NCBI GenBank assembly: GCA_030951045.1
Contig: JAUZQJ010000137.1
Location: 1 to 43,378, forward strand
Reading direction: 5' to 3'
DNA from: Mariprofundus sp.
GTDB lineage: Bacteria > Pseudomonadota > Zetaproteobacteria > Mariprofundales > Mariprofundaceae
Length of the DNA: 43,378 nt
The notes under the pieces are model-generated. The model was given only the letters and a program-made list of their open reading frames with translations. It did no database searches and was not told the DNA's origin. This document shows positions 7,504-14,730 of this stretch, one piece after another. The position numbers and the translations under genes were made by a program. Within the stretch, counting starts at the first letter, position 1. Every line of letters starts with the position of its first letter.

Positions 7504-8718
7504 ATGTCAAATGAAATTTTGATTGGTCGCCAACCTATTTTTGATCGTGATTATAACGTGATTGCATACGAGATGCTCTTTCGGGGCGGGGCTCAGGGGT
7601 CTGGTGCTGAAATGACCTCGCAAGTGATGGTCAACGCTGTTATGGATATCGGACTGGAAAATATAGCCGGTGCATTGCCCGTATTCTTCAATATAGATGA
7701 GTCATTTTTATTGCATGAAACTGGGCTTTCTCAAGCATTGCCACAACAGCAAGTAGTTCTGGAAGTACTTGAACATGTCAATCCCGGCCCCGCAGTATTG
7801 GCGGCTTGCAGAAATCTAAAAGATGCGGGTTACACACTGGCTCTCGATGATGTAATTAGCGTTGAACATGCCCAGCCATTCGTTGATCTGATTGATATTA
7901 TCAAGGTGGACTGGATTGAGGCTGAGGAAGACCCGGCCAACATCATCAGGGCATTCAGACATAAGAATGTGAAGTTTCTGGCCGAAAAAATTGATTCATA
8001 TGAAGAAGCTGAAAAAGCCAAAGCTCTGGGTTTTGATCTGTATCAGGGTTATTTCTACTGCAAACCCGATACTGTAAGTGGCACTAAGCCACCGGAATCA
8101 CGGATGTCGGTATTGCGCGCAATGCAGCAGGCTATGACAGCCACCTCGATTGATGAGATGTTTGATGTGGTAAAACAGGATGTAACGCTCTCTTATCGAT
8201 TGTTAAAATATATCAATTCTGCGGCTTTTGCGCTCAGGCGTGAGGTGCAGTCGATTGAACAGGCGTTGAGTCTGCTGGGGCTGAATAATATTCGCCGCTG
8301 GCTGACGCTGCTTACCATGACATCACTGGCTGAAAATAAACCGAAAGAGTTAATCAGGCAGGCTCTGTGGCGTGCCCGCTTTCTTGAAATGCTGGCAAGA
8401 GAGATGGGGGACAAGGCTATCGAGGATGATTTCCTTACCGGTCTGTTCTCTATTCTTGATGCCCTGCTGGACTGCTCCATGCAGGAGTCACTCGTTAAAG
8501 TATCTCTGGCTGAACACGTTTATGATGGATTGATTGATGCCAATTCAACAATGGGTGAAAAACTTGCTGTAGCCAGAGCCCTGGAAACGGGGGATTGGGA
8601 TGTGATCAAGGCATTCAGTGAAAATGGCAAGCGCATCAAATATGCCGAACTGATACGCCTGCAGACTGAATCGATGCTCTGGACAGATCAACAGATGGCG
8701 GCACTCTCCTCGTTATAA
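7504..8718 (+). CDS. EAL-HDOD (YuxH/CdgJ-type) signalling protein with degenerate EAL domain
   Basis: A 404-residue two-domain protein. The ATG at 7504 is chosen because GGGAGA lies 6 nt upstream. Residues 1-190 are an EAL-type domain in which the catalytic EAL is replaced by EML (YEMLFRG) and the usual DDFGTG loop reads ALDDVIS, though KVDW, a glutamate-bearing AEKI strand and the final GYFYCKP motif remain. It is therefore probably a c-di-GMP sensor or protein-interaction module, not a phosphodiesterase. The C-terminal half is an HDOD domain (LSYRLLKYINSAAF, SIEQALSLLGLNNIRRW). Homologues such as Vibrio CdgJ affect motility. A sigma-54-type promoter sits just upstream. Confidence 0.9.
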   Translation: MSNEILIGRQPIFDRDYNVIAYEMLFRGGAQGSGAEMTSQVMVNAVMDIGLENIAGALPVFFNIDESFLLHETGLSQALPQQQVVLEVLEHVNPGPAVLAACRNLKDAGYTLALDDVISVEHAQPFVDLIDIIKVDWIEAEEDPANIIRAFRHKNVKFLAEKIDSYEEAEKAKALGFDLYQGYFYCKPDTVSGTKPPESRMSVLRAMQQAMTATSIDEMFDVVKQDVTLSYRLLKYINSAAFALRREVQSIEQALSLLGLNNIRRWLTLLTMTSLAENKPKELIRQALWRARFLEMLAREMGDKAIEDDFLTGLFSILDALLDCSMQESLVKVSLAEHVYDGLIDANSTMGEKLAVARALETGDWDVIKAFSENGKRIKYAELIRLQTESMLWTDQQMAALSSL

Positions 8719-8777
8719 ATATCTGCTCTCGATTCAGAGTACTTCTTTCCAACCTTCTTCGCGGCTAGGCTGCCCGC

Positions 8778-9704
8778 ATGTTTGGGCAGATTGTATTTAC
8801 ACGCACATTGCAGGCCATACCGACGCTGCTCGGCGTGGCCACAATGGTGTTTTTTTTACTGCATATGGTACCCGGCGATCCGGTGGATGCCCTGCTTGGA
8901 GAAACGGCCATGCCGGCAGATCGTGAAGCACTACGCATCGCACTACATCTGGATCAACCCATTCTCATGCAATACGGTAACTACTTGTCCGGTTTAATCT
9001 CCGGCGACTGGGGCAGCAGTCTTGTTGATCACAGACCCGTGCTGGAACGCATCCTTGAGCGCGTACCCGCCACCACCCAACTGGCTTTGGTAAGTCTGCT
9101 GCTTGCCATTGTACTAGCGCTGCCACTGGGTTACTGGGCGGCCAAGCATGCTGGCAAATCACAGGATGTGATGGCCATGGGTTTTTCTCTGGTCGGTGTA
9201 TCCATTCCCAATTTTTGGTTGGGACCAATGTTGATGCTGCTGTTTTCTGTAGGACTCGGCTGGTTACCTGTATCCGGTATGGATCAACCCGGCTCCATGA
9301 TTCTACCGGCCATTACCCTTGGCACTGCCTTAGCGGCAATTTTATCACGCATGGCACGCTCATCCTGGCTGGAAGCAATGAGCATGGATGCCACACGCAC
9401 TGCTCGTGCCTTCGGTGTTTCTGAACAACGTATCTGGTGGCGGCATGCTGCAAGACTGGCAGCTGTGCCCGTAGTCACCATGTTTGCACTGCAATTAGGG
9501 GCCGTACTGGGCGGAGCTGTCATCACGGAAACCGTATTTGACTGGCCCGGACTAGGGCTGTTAACCATCGAAGCCATTCAACGCCGTGATTATCCACTCG
9601 TGCAGGGCTGTGTACTCATTATCGCCTCATTTTATGTATTGGCTAATCTGGCTGCCGACCTGCTTGGCTTATGGCTTGATCCGAGGCAACGTAATGTCGG
9701 TTAG
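8778..9704 (+). CDS. Oligopeptide/dipeptide ABC transporter permease, DppB/OppB type
   Basis: A 308-residue inner-membrane permease, the usual length for DppB. It has the N-terminal helix with MVPGDPVDALLG (30-41), GDWGSS (76-81), about six helices, and the cytoplasmic EAA-type loop TARAFGVSEQRIWWRHAA (208-225) that docks the ATPase. It pairs with the DppC-type gene 71 nt downstream. The solute-binding protein and the ATPase subunits are not adjacent, so they must be encoded elsewhere. Coupling through the DppC gene to nagZ suggests muropeptides or cell-wall peptides as substrate, which is an inference from context. Confidence 0.92.
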   Translation: MFGQIVFTRTLQAIPTLLGVATMVFFLLHMVPGDPVDALLGETAMPADREALRIALHLDQPILMQYGNYLSGLISGDWGSSLVDHRPVLERILERVPATTQLALVSLLLAIVLALPLGYWAAKHAGKSQDVMAMGFSLVGVSIPNFWLGPMLMLLFSVGLGWLPVSGMDQPGSMILPAITLGTALAAILSRMARSSWLEAMSMDATRTARAFGVSEQRIWWRHAARLAAVPVVTMFALQLGAVLGGAVITETVFDWPGLGLLTIEAIQRRDYPLVQGCVLIIASFYVLANLAADLLGLWLDPRQRNVG

Positions 9705-9775
9705 CAGGTGCGCAAATAAAGCGCCCATGCCGCATTTGCTTAACCCCATGCCAGTCATGGTTGGGGGGAGGGATT

Positions 9776-10582
9776 TTGTCTAAATCTGCTATACGCCTTG
9801 CAGGCATATGCCTCTCTTTCCCATTGCTGGTATTATTGCTTTCAGCCGTTTATGGGCTGGATGGTCATGCCATTGACCTTCATGCTGTACTCGCACACAT
9901 GAGCGGATCCCACCTGCTAGGAACCGATGCGCTTGGCCGTGACCTGCTCGCAAGACTTTCCGAGGGGCTGCAACTCTCACTCATGGTTGGTATCACCGTC
10001 GTATTTCTTGGTGGCATCATTGGTATCAGCATCGGCATGCTGGCCGGTTGGGTAGGCGGCTGGCTGGATGCACTGCTCATGCGCTTCGCCGATATTGTAC
10101 TCTCCTTTCCCGGCATCCTGCTGGCTATTGCGATGGCTGCCATGCTCGGCCCCGGCATTGAAAATCTGGTTCTGGCACTGGTTGCCGTCGGCTGGGTGGG
10201 TTTTGCCCGTTTAGCCAGGGTGCAGGTCTTATCCTTTAAATCGGTGCCCTTTGTAGAGGCCGCCATCGCCAATGGCTCCACCGCTCCCTATATTGCCGTG
10301 CGTCACCTGCTGCCCAACATCGCCGCCCCATTGTTGATTGAAGCCAGTTTCGGGTTGGCTGCCGTAATTATCGGTGAAGCCGGGCTGTCATTTCTCGGTG
10401 TGGGTGTGCAACCACCGGATGCATCACTGGGCACCATGATTCGTGAAGGCACGCGTTTAATGCTGGTCTCACCGGCACTGGTCATCTGGCCTGGTCTGAT
10501 CCTCTTTTCACTGGTGATGGCGGTAAATCTTTTGGGTGATGCACTACGCGATAAACTGGATGTACGTATGGAGATCAAATGA
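9776..10582 (+). CDS. Oligopeptide/dipeptide ABC transporter permease, DppC/OppC type
   Basis: A 268-residue partner of the upstream DppB-type permease. The start is taken as TTG at 9776, preceded by GGAGG 4 nt away; no in-frame ATG lies near. The periplasmic segment HLLGTDALGRDLLARL is the DppC/OppC signature, and the EAA-type loop runs through VPFVEAAIANGSTAPYIAVRHLLPN. GEAGLSFLGVGVQPPDASLGTMI is also a family hallmark. The last codon overlaps the nagZ start (ATGA), so the transporter and NagZ are translationally coupled. Confidence 0.92.
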   Translation: MSKSAIRLAGICLSFPLLVLLLSAVYGLDGHAIDLHAVLAHMSGSHLLGTDALGRDLLARLSEGLQLSLMVGITVVFLGGIIGISIGMLAGWVGGWLDALLMRFADIVLSFPGILLAIAMAAMLGPGIENLVLALVAVGWVGFARLARVQVLSFKSVPFVEAAIANGSTAPYIAVRHLLPNIAAPLLIEASFGLAAVIIGEAGLSFLGVGVQPPDASLGTMIREGTRLMLVSPALVIWPGLILFSLVMAVNLLGDALRDKLDVRMEIK

Positions 10583-11460
10583 ATGAACATCTGATTATCG
10601 GTTTACTGGGGACAGCGCTGGCTGAGCAAGAGAAAGTCTGGCTCAAAGAAACCCCACCCTTGGGCGTGATCCTGTTTGCGCGCAATATTGAGAGCCCTGA
10701 GCAGGTCAAAGCGTTATTGGCTGAGGTGCGTGCATACACAGGAGAGCAGACCTGGGCTGCTATTGATGAAGAAGGCGGGCGCGTCAACCGTATGCCATGG
10801 GCTCCATTCCATGGTCGTCGCCATGCAGCAGAGTACGGTGTGATGTATGAGCGCAATGCAGGCACTGCCATTCAGGCTGCATATCAGGACAGTTTTGCTG
10901 TTGGTGAAGCGTTGAAAGAGTTGGGATTTACACATAACTGTGCGCCAGTATTGGATCTCTTTCACCCTGATGGACATGGCATCATCGGACAACGTGCGTT
11001 TGGTGATCATGTCGAGCAAGTAACAGCACTGGCCACAGCTTGCATGCGCGGCTTGCAAGATGCAGGCATTGAAGCTGTTGGTAAACATTTTCCTGGCCAT
11101 GGGCGTGCCAATGCAGACTCGCATGTGGCAGTGCCTGAAGTCGATGCACCACTGGCGACCATCCTGAGTGAAGCAGAATCATTTTCACGCCTGATCCCGG
11201 AAGGATTGAAGCATATCATGACCGCACATGTGATTTATAACGACACCGTCAAAGAGGTCGCAACGCTTTCACCATTCTGGGTACGTCACGTACTGCGTGA
11301 TCGCATTAACTTTTTTGGCCGGATCTGGTCTGATGACCTGTGCATGAAAGGTGTTGGCGAAGATGTAAAGTCGGCTGCTCAACAGGCCTTACAGGCAGGA
11401 TGCGATACCCTGCTGGTATGTGAGCCGGAAGGCGTTCGTGCTATTTACAAAGGTTTATAA
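10579..11460 (+). CDS. nagZ: Beta-N-acetylglucosaminidase NagZ (GH3), short form
   Basis: A cytoplasmic muropeptide-recycling enzyme that removes GlcNAc from GlcNAc-anhydroMurNAc products. Present are AIDEEGGRVNR (61-71), KHFPGHG (169-175) with the acid/base histidine after it (SH, His182), and the nucleophile in SDDLCM (Asp252). At 293 residues it is shorter than the E. coli enzyme (341); the missing part is C-terminal to the catalytic barrel core, and all key residues are present. It overlaps the DppC-type permease by 4 nt, which ties the enzyme to peptide uptake. Confidence 0.92.
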   Translation: MNEHLIIGLLGTALAEQEKVWLKETPPLGVILFARNIESPEQVKALLAEVRAYTGEQTWAAIDEEGGRVNRMPWAPFHGRRHAAEYGVMYERNAGTAIQAAYQDSFAVGEALKELGFTHNCAPVLDLFHPDGHGIIGQRAFGDHVEQVTALATACMRGLQDAGIEAVGKHFPGHGRANADSHVAVPEVDAPLATILSEAESFSRLIPEGLKHIMTAHVIYNDTVKEVATLSPFWVRHVLRDRINFFGRIWSDDLCMKGVGEDVKSAAQQALQAGCDTLLVCEPEGVRAIYKGL

Positions 11461-11505
11461 GCCTGCGTCAAAAACAATAATCTCAACAGCGAGCATATTT
11501 CATCA

Positions 11506-11841
11506 TTATTTCAGATAAAGGCTATGGCACTCACTCTCAACCAGTTGTCTGGCATGGCGAGACTGTTGCACCATCACCGAAATCCTACTGCATTCATCAT
11601 CATGCATGGCAGCTTCAATCTGTTGGCAAAGCTCGGATAAATCCATCGCGCCAACCATAGCACTGCTGGATTTCAGCGTATGCGCAGCATGTGCTATTTG
11701 ATCCATATTACTGTTTTCAACGCCCTCTTCCATCATCACCATTAATTTTTCCGAGCTTTTTAAAAACACATTCAATATTTTTTGCAGCATCTGCGCATCA
11801 CCTGGCAACAGCTGGAGCACCTCAGTATCAAGAATATTCAT
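11506..11841 (-). CDS. Stand-alone histidine phosphotransfer (HPt) protein
   Basis: A 111-residue all-helical HPt domain. The phospho-acceptor is His54 in AAHTLKSSSAMVGA, followed by the LSELCQQIE helix, both standard for the family. It would relay phosphate between a hybrid sensor kinase and a response regulator receiver. It lies 31 nt after the REC-PAS-GGDEF-EAL gene on the same strand, so the receiver domain of that protein is the obvious partner. No histidine kinase is encoded nearby. Confidence 0.88.
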   Translation of the reverse strand: MNILDTEVLQLLPGDAQMLQKILNVFLKSSEKLMVMMEEGVENSNMDQIAHAAHTLKSSSAMVGAMDLSELCQQIEAAMHDDECSRISVMVQQSRHARQLVESECHSLYLK

Positions 11842-11872
11842 GCGGCCTCACTTATACAAAGCAGTTGATGCA

Positions 11873-14011
11873 TTAGTCGTGCCTTAGAGAAAAAGGATCT
11901 ATCAGCATCTTTTCAGCTCTTTCTGGAGGCACTGGTGGACTGAACAGATAACCCTGAATTTGATCACAGCCTTTGTCTCGCATCCACTGTAATTGTGATT
12001 CTGTCTCCACACCTTCAGCTACTATCCCCATATTTAACGCTTTGCCCAATAAAATAATCGCATTGGTAATGGTGGCATCCTGCTCATCATGGGGCAGGTC
12101 TTTGACAAATTCCCGGTCAATTTTCAGGACATCCGCTGGAAAATATTTGAGATAACTAATACTGGAGTAACCCGTGCCAAAATCATCTATGGATACCCTC
12201 AAGCCCATTACTTTCATCTGATCCAAAATTTTCATCGCCGCATCTGCATCCTGCATCAACACCGTTTCAGTAATCTCAAATTCCAGAAACTGAGCTGGCA
12301 TCTCAGTTTCTATCAAAATATCCCGAATCGTCGTCATTAAATGTTCATCGGCAAATTGATGCGCCGATAGATTCACTGATACACTAAATTCGGTATCTGT
12401 AACTTTTCTCCATGCCTGATATTGACGGCAGGCCGTTTTAATCACCCATGCCCCCATAGGAAGAATTAAACCTGACTCTTCAGCCACTGGAATAAAATCA
12501 ATCGGTGAGACCATACCACGCTCAGGATGTATCCAACGGATTAACGCCTCAAAACCCAACACCTGGCATGTTTCTGCATCGACCTTGGGCTGATAAAAGA
12601 GTGTCAACTGATCCTGTTCAATCGCCGTATGTAATTCGCTTTCCAGCTCCAGCCTGTCATGACTCTGCTGGCGCAACGCATTATCATAAAAGAACACACC
12701 ATTGCGCCCTTGAGACTTCACCTCATACATGGCCGCATCAGCATTTCTCAACAGGGTATCCAGATCTTCACCATCTTCGGGGTAAATGGCGATGCCGATA
12801 CTCGAACTCACACACACTCTATTGCCAGATAACATCATCGGTTCAGCGATGCGTTCAAGAATACGTTGTGCTATCATTTCTACATGCTCAATGCCGTGTA
12901 AGCCACTCAACATCACAGTAAACTCATCACCACCCAAACGGGCTAATGAAGAGTTCATATCAGCTACATCTCTGGCTGCCAGATCAGAAGAACGCAGACT
13001 CTCATGCAATCTCTCAGAGACAGCCTTGAGCAAGACATCCCCAGCTTCATGACCAAGACTATCGTTTACGCGTTTAAAGTTATCCAGATCGAGAAACATC
13101 ACGGCAATCTTTTCTTTGCTTCGTTCGGCTTGATGCAGAGCCATACTTAAATGCTCTTTAAACAGATCTCGATTTGGCAAACCGGTAATGGAATCATAAT
13201 ACGCCAATTGCCTGACAGACTCTTCAGCCTTGCGCCGCTCAGTAATATCTTGAATGGTGCCAAAAATACGATGCCCCGATTTCAGGTGTTCAGCACTACC
13301 ATCCAGATGCATTAATATGTTTTTTGACTCTCCATTAGGTAAACAGGCCAGGAATGCATAATCCGAGGCTTCACCATCACTGGCTTTCTGAACCGCAATA
13401 TCAAAACCTTTCTTATCATCTTTATGCACCGAACTCATCAACAGCTTATGGAACACCCCGGGATCAACTTTAGGCACACCAAAGATACGGTAGCTTTCTT
13501 CAGAAACAAACAACTTCTGTTCATTCAGGTCCCAGGTCCAATTACCTAGTTTGGCCACACGCTGAGCTTCAGCTAATAAGTTTGAACTTCGTTGTACCGA
13601 TTGCATCGCGTTACTGGAGCGCAAAATATATTGAATGCGATGTCTGAAAATACTCCACCGGATAGGTTTAATGATAAAATCTGTTGCACCACAATCATAG
13701 GCGCGTTCAATAGATTCAACATCATCCACACCGGTCACCACTACAATCGGAATATCCCGTCCCAAGGGAGTAGAACGCACGCTTTTACAAAAGGTATATC
13801 CATCCATACCCGGCATTTGCAGATCAACTAAAATCAGTGCTGGATGTTGCTCTGCAAATAAGGTCAACCCCTTATGCCCATCATTTGACTCGATAACCGC
13901 AAACCCGACCTCTTGTAATGACTCAGCCATCACAAGAAGCGAGACCGGATCATCATCAATAAGCATGATTGTCTCCAACTCTGGTTTCTGGCGTTTATCT
14001 TTTATTGGCAT
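11873..14011 (-). CDS. Response regulator with PAS, GGDEF and EAL domains (c-di-GMP turnover)
   Basis: About 712 residues from the ATG at 14011 (GGAAAG upstream); two upstream in-frame ATGs at 14023 and 14056 are possible. Domains in order: receiver (acidic pocket LIDDD, phospho-acceptor Asp63 in LVDLQMPGMDG, Lys115), PAS at about 150-260, GGDEF (360-364, intact) and EAL (488-490, intact, with ITETVLM, DDFGTG and GYLFSPP). Both active sites look competent, so it may make and break c-di-GMP under control of phosphorylation. The RSSD that would be the inhibitory I-site (340-343) is separated from GGDEF by 16 rather than 5 residues. It is followed by an HPt gene. Confidence 0.93.
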   Translation of the reverse strand: MPIKDKRQKPELETIMLIDDDPVSLLVMAESLQEVGFAVIESNDGHKGLTLFAEQHPALILVDLQMPGMDGYTFCKSVRSTPLGRDIPIVVVTGVDDVESIERAYDCGATDFIIKPIRWSIFRHRIQYILRSSNAMQSVQRSSNLLAEAQRVAKLGNWTWDLNEQKLFVSEESYRIFGVPKVDPGVFHKLLMSSVHKDDKKGFDIAVQKASDGEASDYAFLACLPNGESKNILMHLDGSAEHLKSGHRIFGTIQDITERRKAEESVRQLAYYDSITGLPNRDLFKEHLSMALHQAERSKEKIAVMFLDLDNFKRVNDSLGHEAGDVLLKAVSERLHESLRSSDLAARDVADMNSSLARLGGDEFTVMLSGLHGIEHVEMIAQRILERIAEPMMLSGNRVCVSSSIGIAIYPEDGEDLDTLLRNADAAMYEVKSQGRNGVFFYDNALRQQSHDRLELESELHTAIEQDQLTLFYQPKVDAETCQVLGFEALIRWIHPERGMVSPIDFIPVAEESGLILPMGAWVIKTACRQYQAWRKVTDTEFSVSVNLSAHQFADEHLMTTIRDILIETEMPAQFLEFEITETVLMQDADAAMKILDQMKVMGLRVSIDDFGTGYSSISYLKYFPADVLKIDREFVKDLPHDEQDATITNAIILLGKALNMGIVAEGVETESQLQWMRDKGCDQIQGYLFSPPVPPERAEKMLIDPFSLRHD

Positions 14012-14361
14012 TCGTCTTTCCATGGGTTTAGGGATAGCACAATCCATGCCATGCAAAGACGTTAGTGAATATTAAACCAACAACACGCTATTATTAATAT
14101 GGAATATCTTGATCTGACACCTTCCCCTAGCGTAGTTTTTTTGTTTTATTTATTTGCATAATGGCATGATATAGCACTATTATTCGACCATACAAGGGCT
14201 CCACTGCAGACTGAAAATCGTTAGAAATCATACATTCATCGACGCAATTCAATAACGTTGAAGCAGTAAGGCGATAATTAGTATTTGCATGCCGCTTAAC
14301 CTATCGCTATGGTTCGCCGCCCTATAAAACAGGAAAGATATAATAAGAGGTAACGACGTTC
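14012..14361. other. Intergenic region between the GGDEF-EAL gene and rpsO
   Basis: About 350 bp, AT-rich on the left. It must hold the divergent promoters of the signalling operon and of rpsO-pnp, but I see no convincing sigma-70 pair. It includes a short inverted repeat TTCAA-N5-TTGAA around 14250-14265. The rpsO ribosome site GAGG is at 14347-14350. No gene is supported. Confidence 0.5.
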
Positions 14362-14631
14362 ATGTCTTTGGCGCTGGAAGAAAAAAACACAATCATTGAA
14401 AAATTTCGTCTCACTGAAGGCGACACAGGTTCCCCGGAAGTGCAGGTTGCTCTGCTAACTGAGCGTATTAATCAGCTCGCTGGTCACTTTAAGGATCACC
14501 ATAAAGATCACCACTCTCGTCGTGGGCTACTGAAAATGGTGGGCCAACGTCGCAATCTACTCACCTATTTGAAAAATAAGAATTTTGGCCGTTATCGCAC
14601 GCTGATTGATAGCTTGGGACTTCGTCGCTAA
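14362..14631 (+). CDS. rpsO: 30S ribosomal protein S15
   Basis: An 89-residue primary 16S rRNA-binding protein of the small-subunit platform, exactly the usual length. It has [17 protein letters not shown], then [22 protein letters not shown] (split here only by description), the rRNA-contact helices, and the C-terminal end [15 protein letters not shown] lies 11 nt upstream. It is followed by a strong terminator and then pnp, the conserved rpsO-pnp order of proteobacteria. In E. coli S15 represses its own translation through its leader; I cannot confirm such a structure here. Confidence 0.98.
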   Translation: MSLALEEKNTIIEKFRLTEGDTGSPEVQVALLTERINQLAGHFKDHHKDHHSRRGLLKMVGQRRNLLTYLKNKNFGRYRTLIDSLGLRR

Positions 14632-14648
14632 ATAGCTAAGCAGTTTCT

Positions 14649-14676
14649 GGCGGCCCTGAAAAGGGCCGCCTTTTTT
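14649..14676 (+). terminator. Intrinsic terminator between rpsO and pnp
   Basis: A perfect 9-bp GC-rich stem GGCGGCCCT/AGGGCCGCC with a GAAA tetraloop is followed by six T residues. As in E. coli, part of the rpsO transcription probably stops here and part reads into pnp. Confidence 0.95.
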
Positions 14677-14730
14677 CTTTTGATCGCTTTACAACCACGC
14701 CAAAGGCATGTGCAATAAAAGGAATCTACT

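Noticed and set aside
14339-14344. TATAAT before rpsO as a promoter -10 box
   Set aside because: It is only 18 nt from the start codon, so transcription from it would miss the ribosome site, and no -35 box matches.
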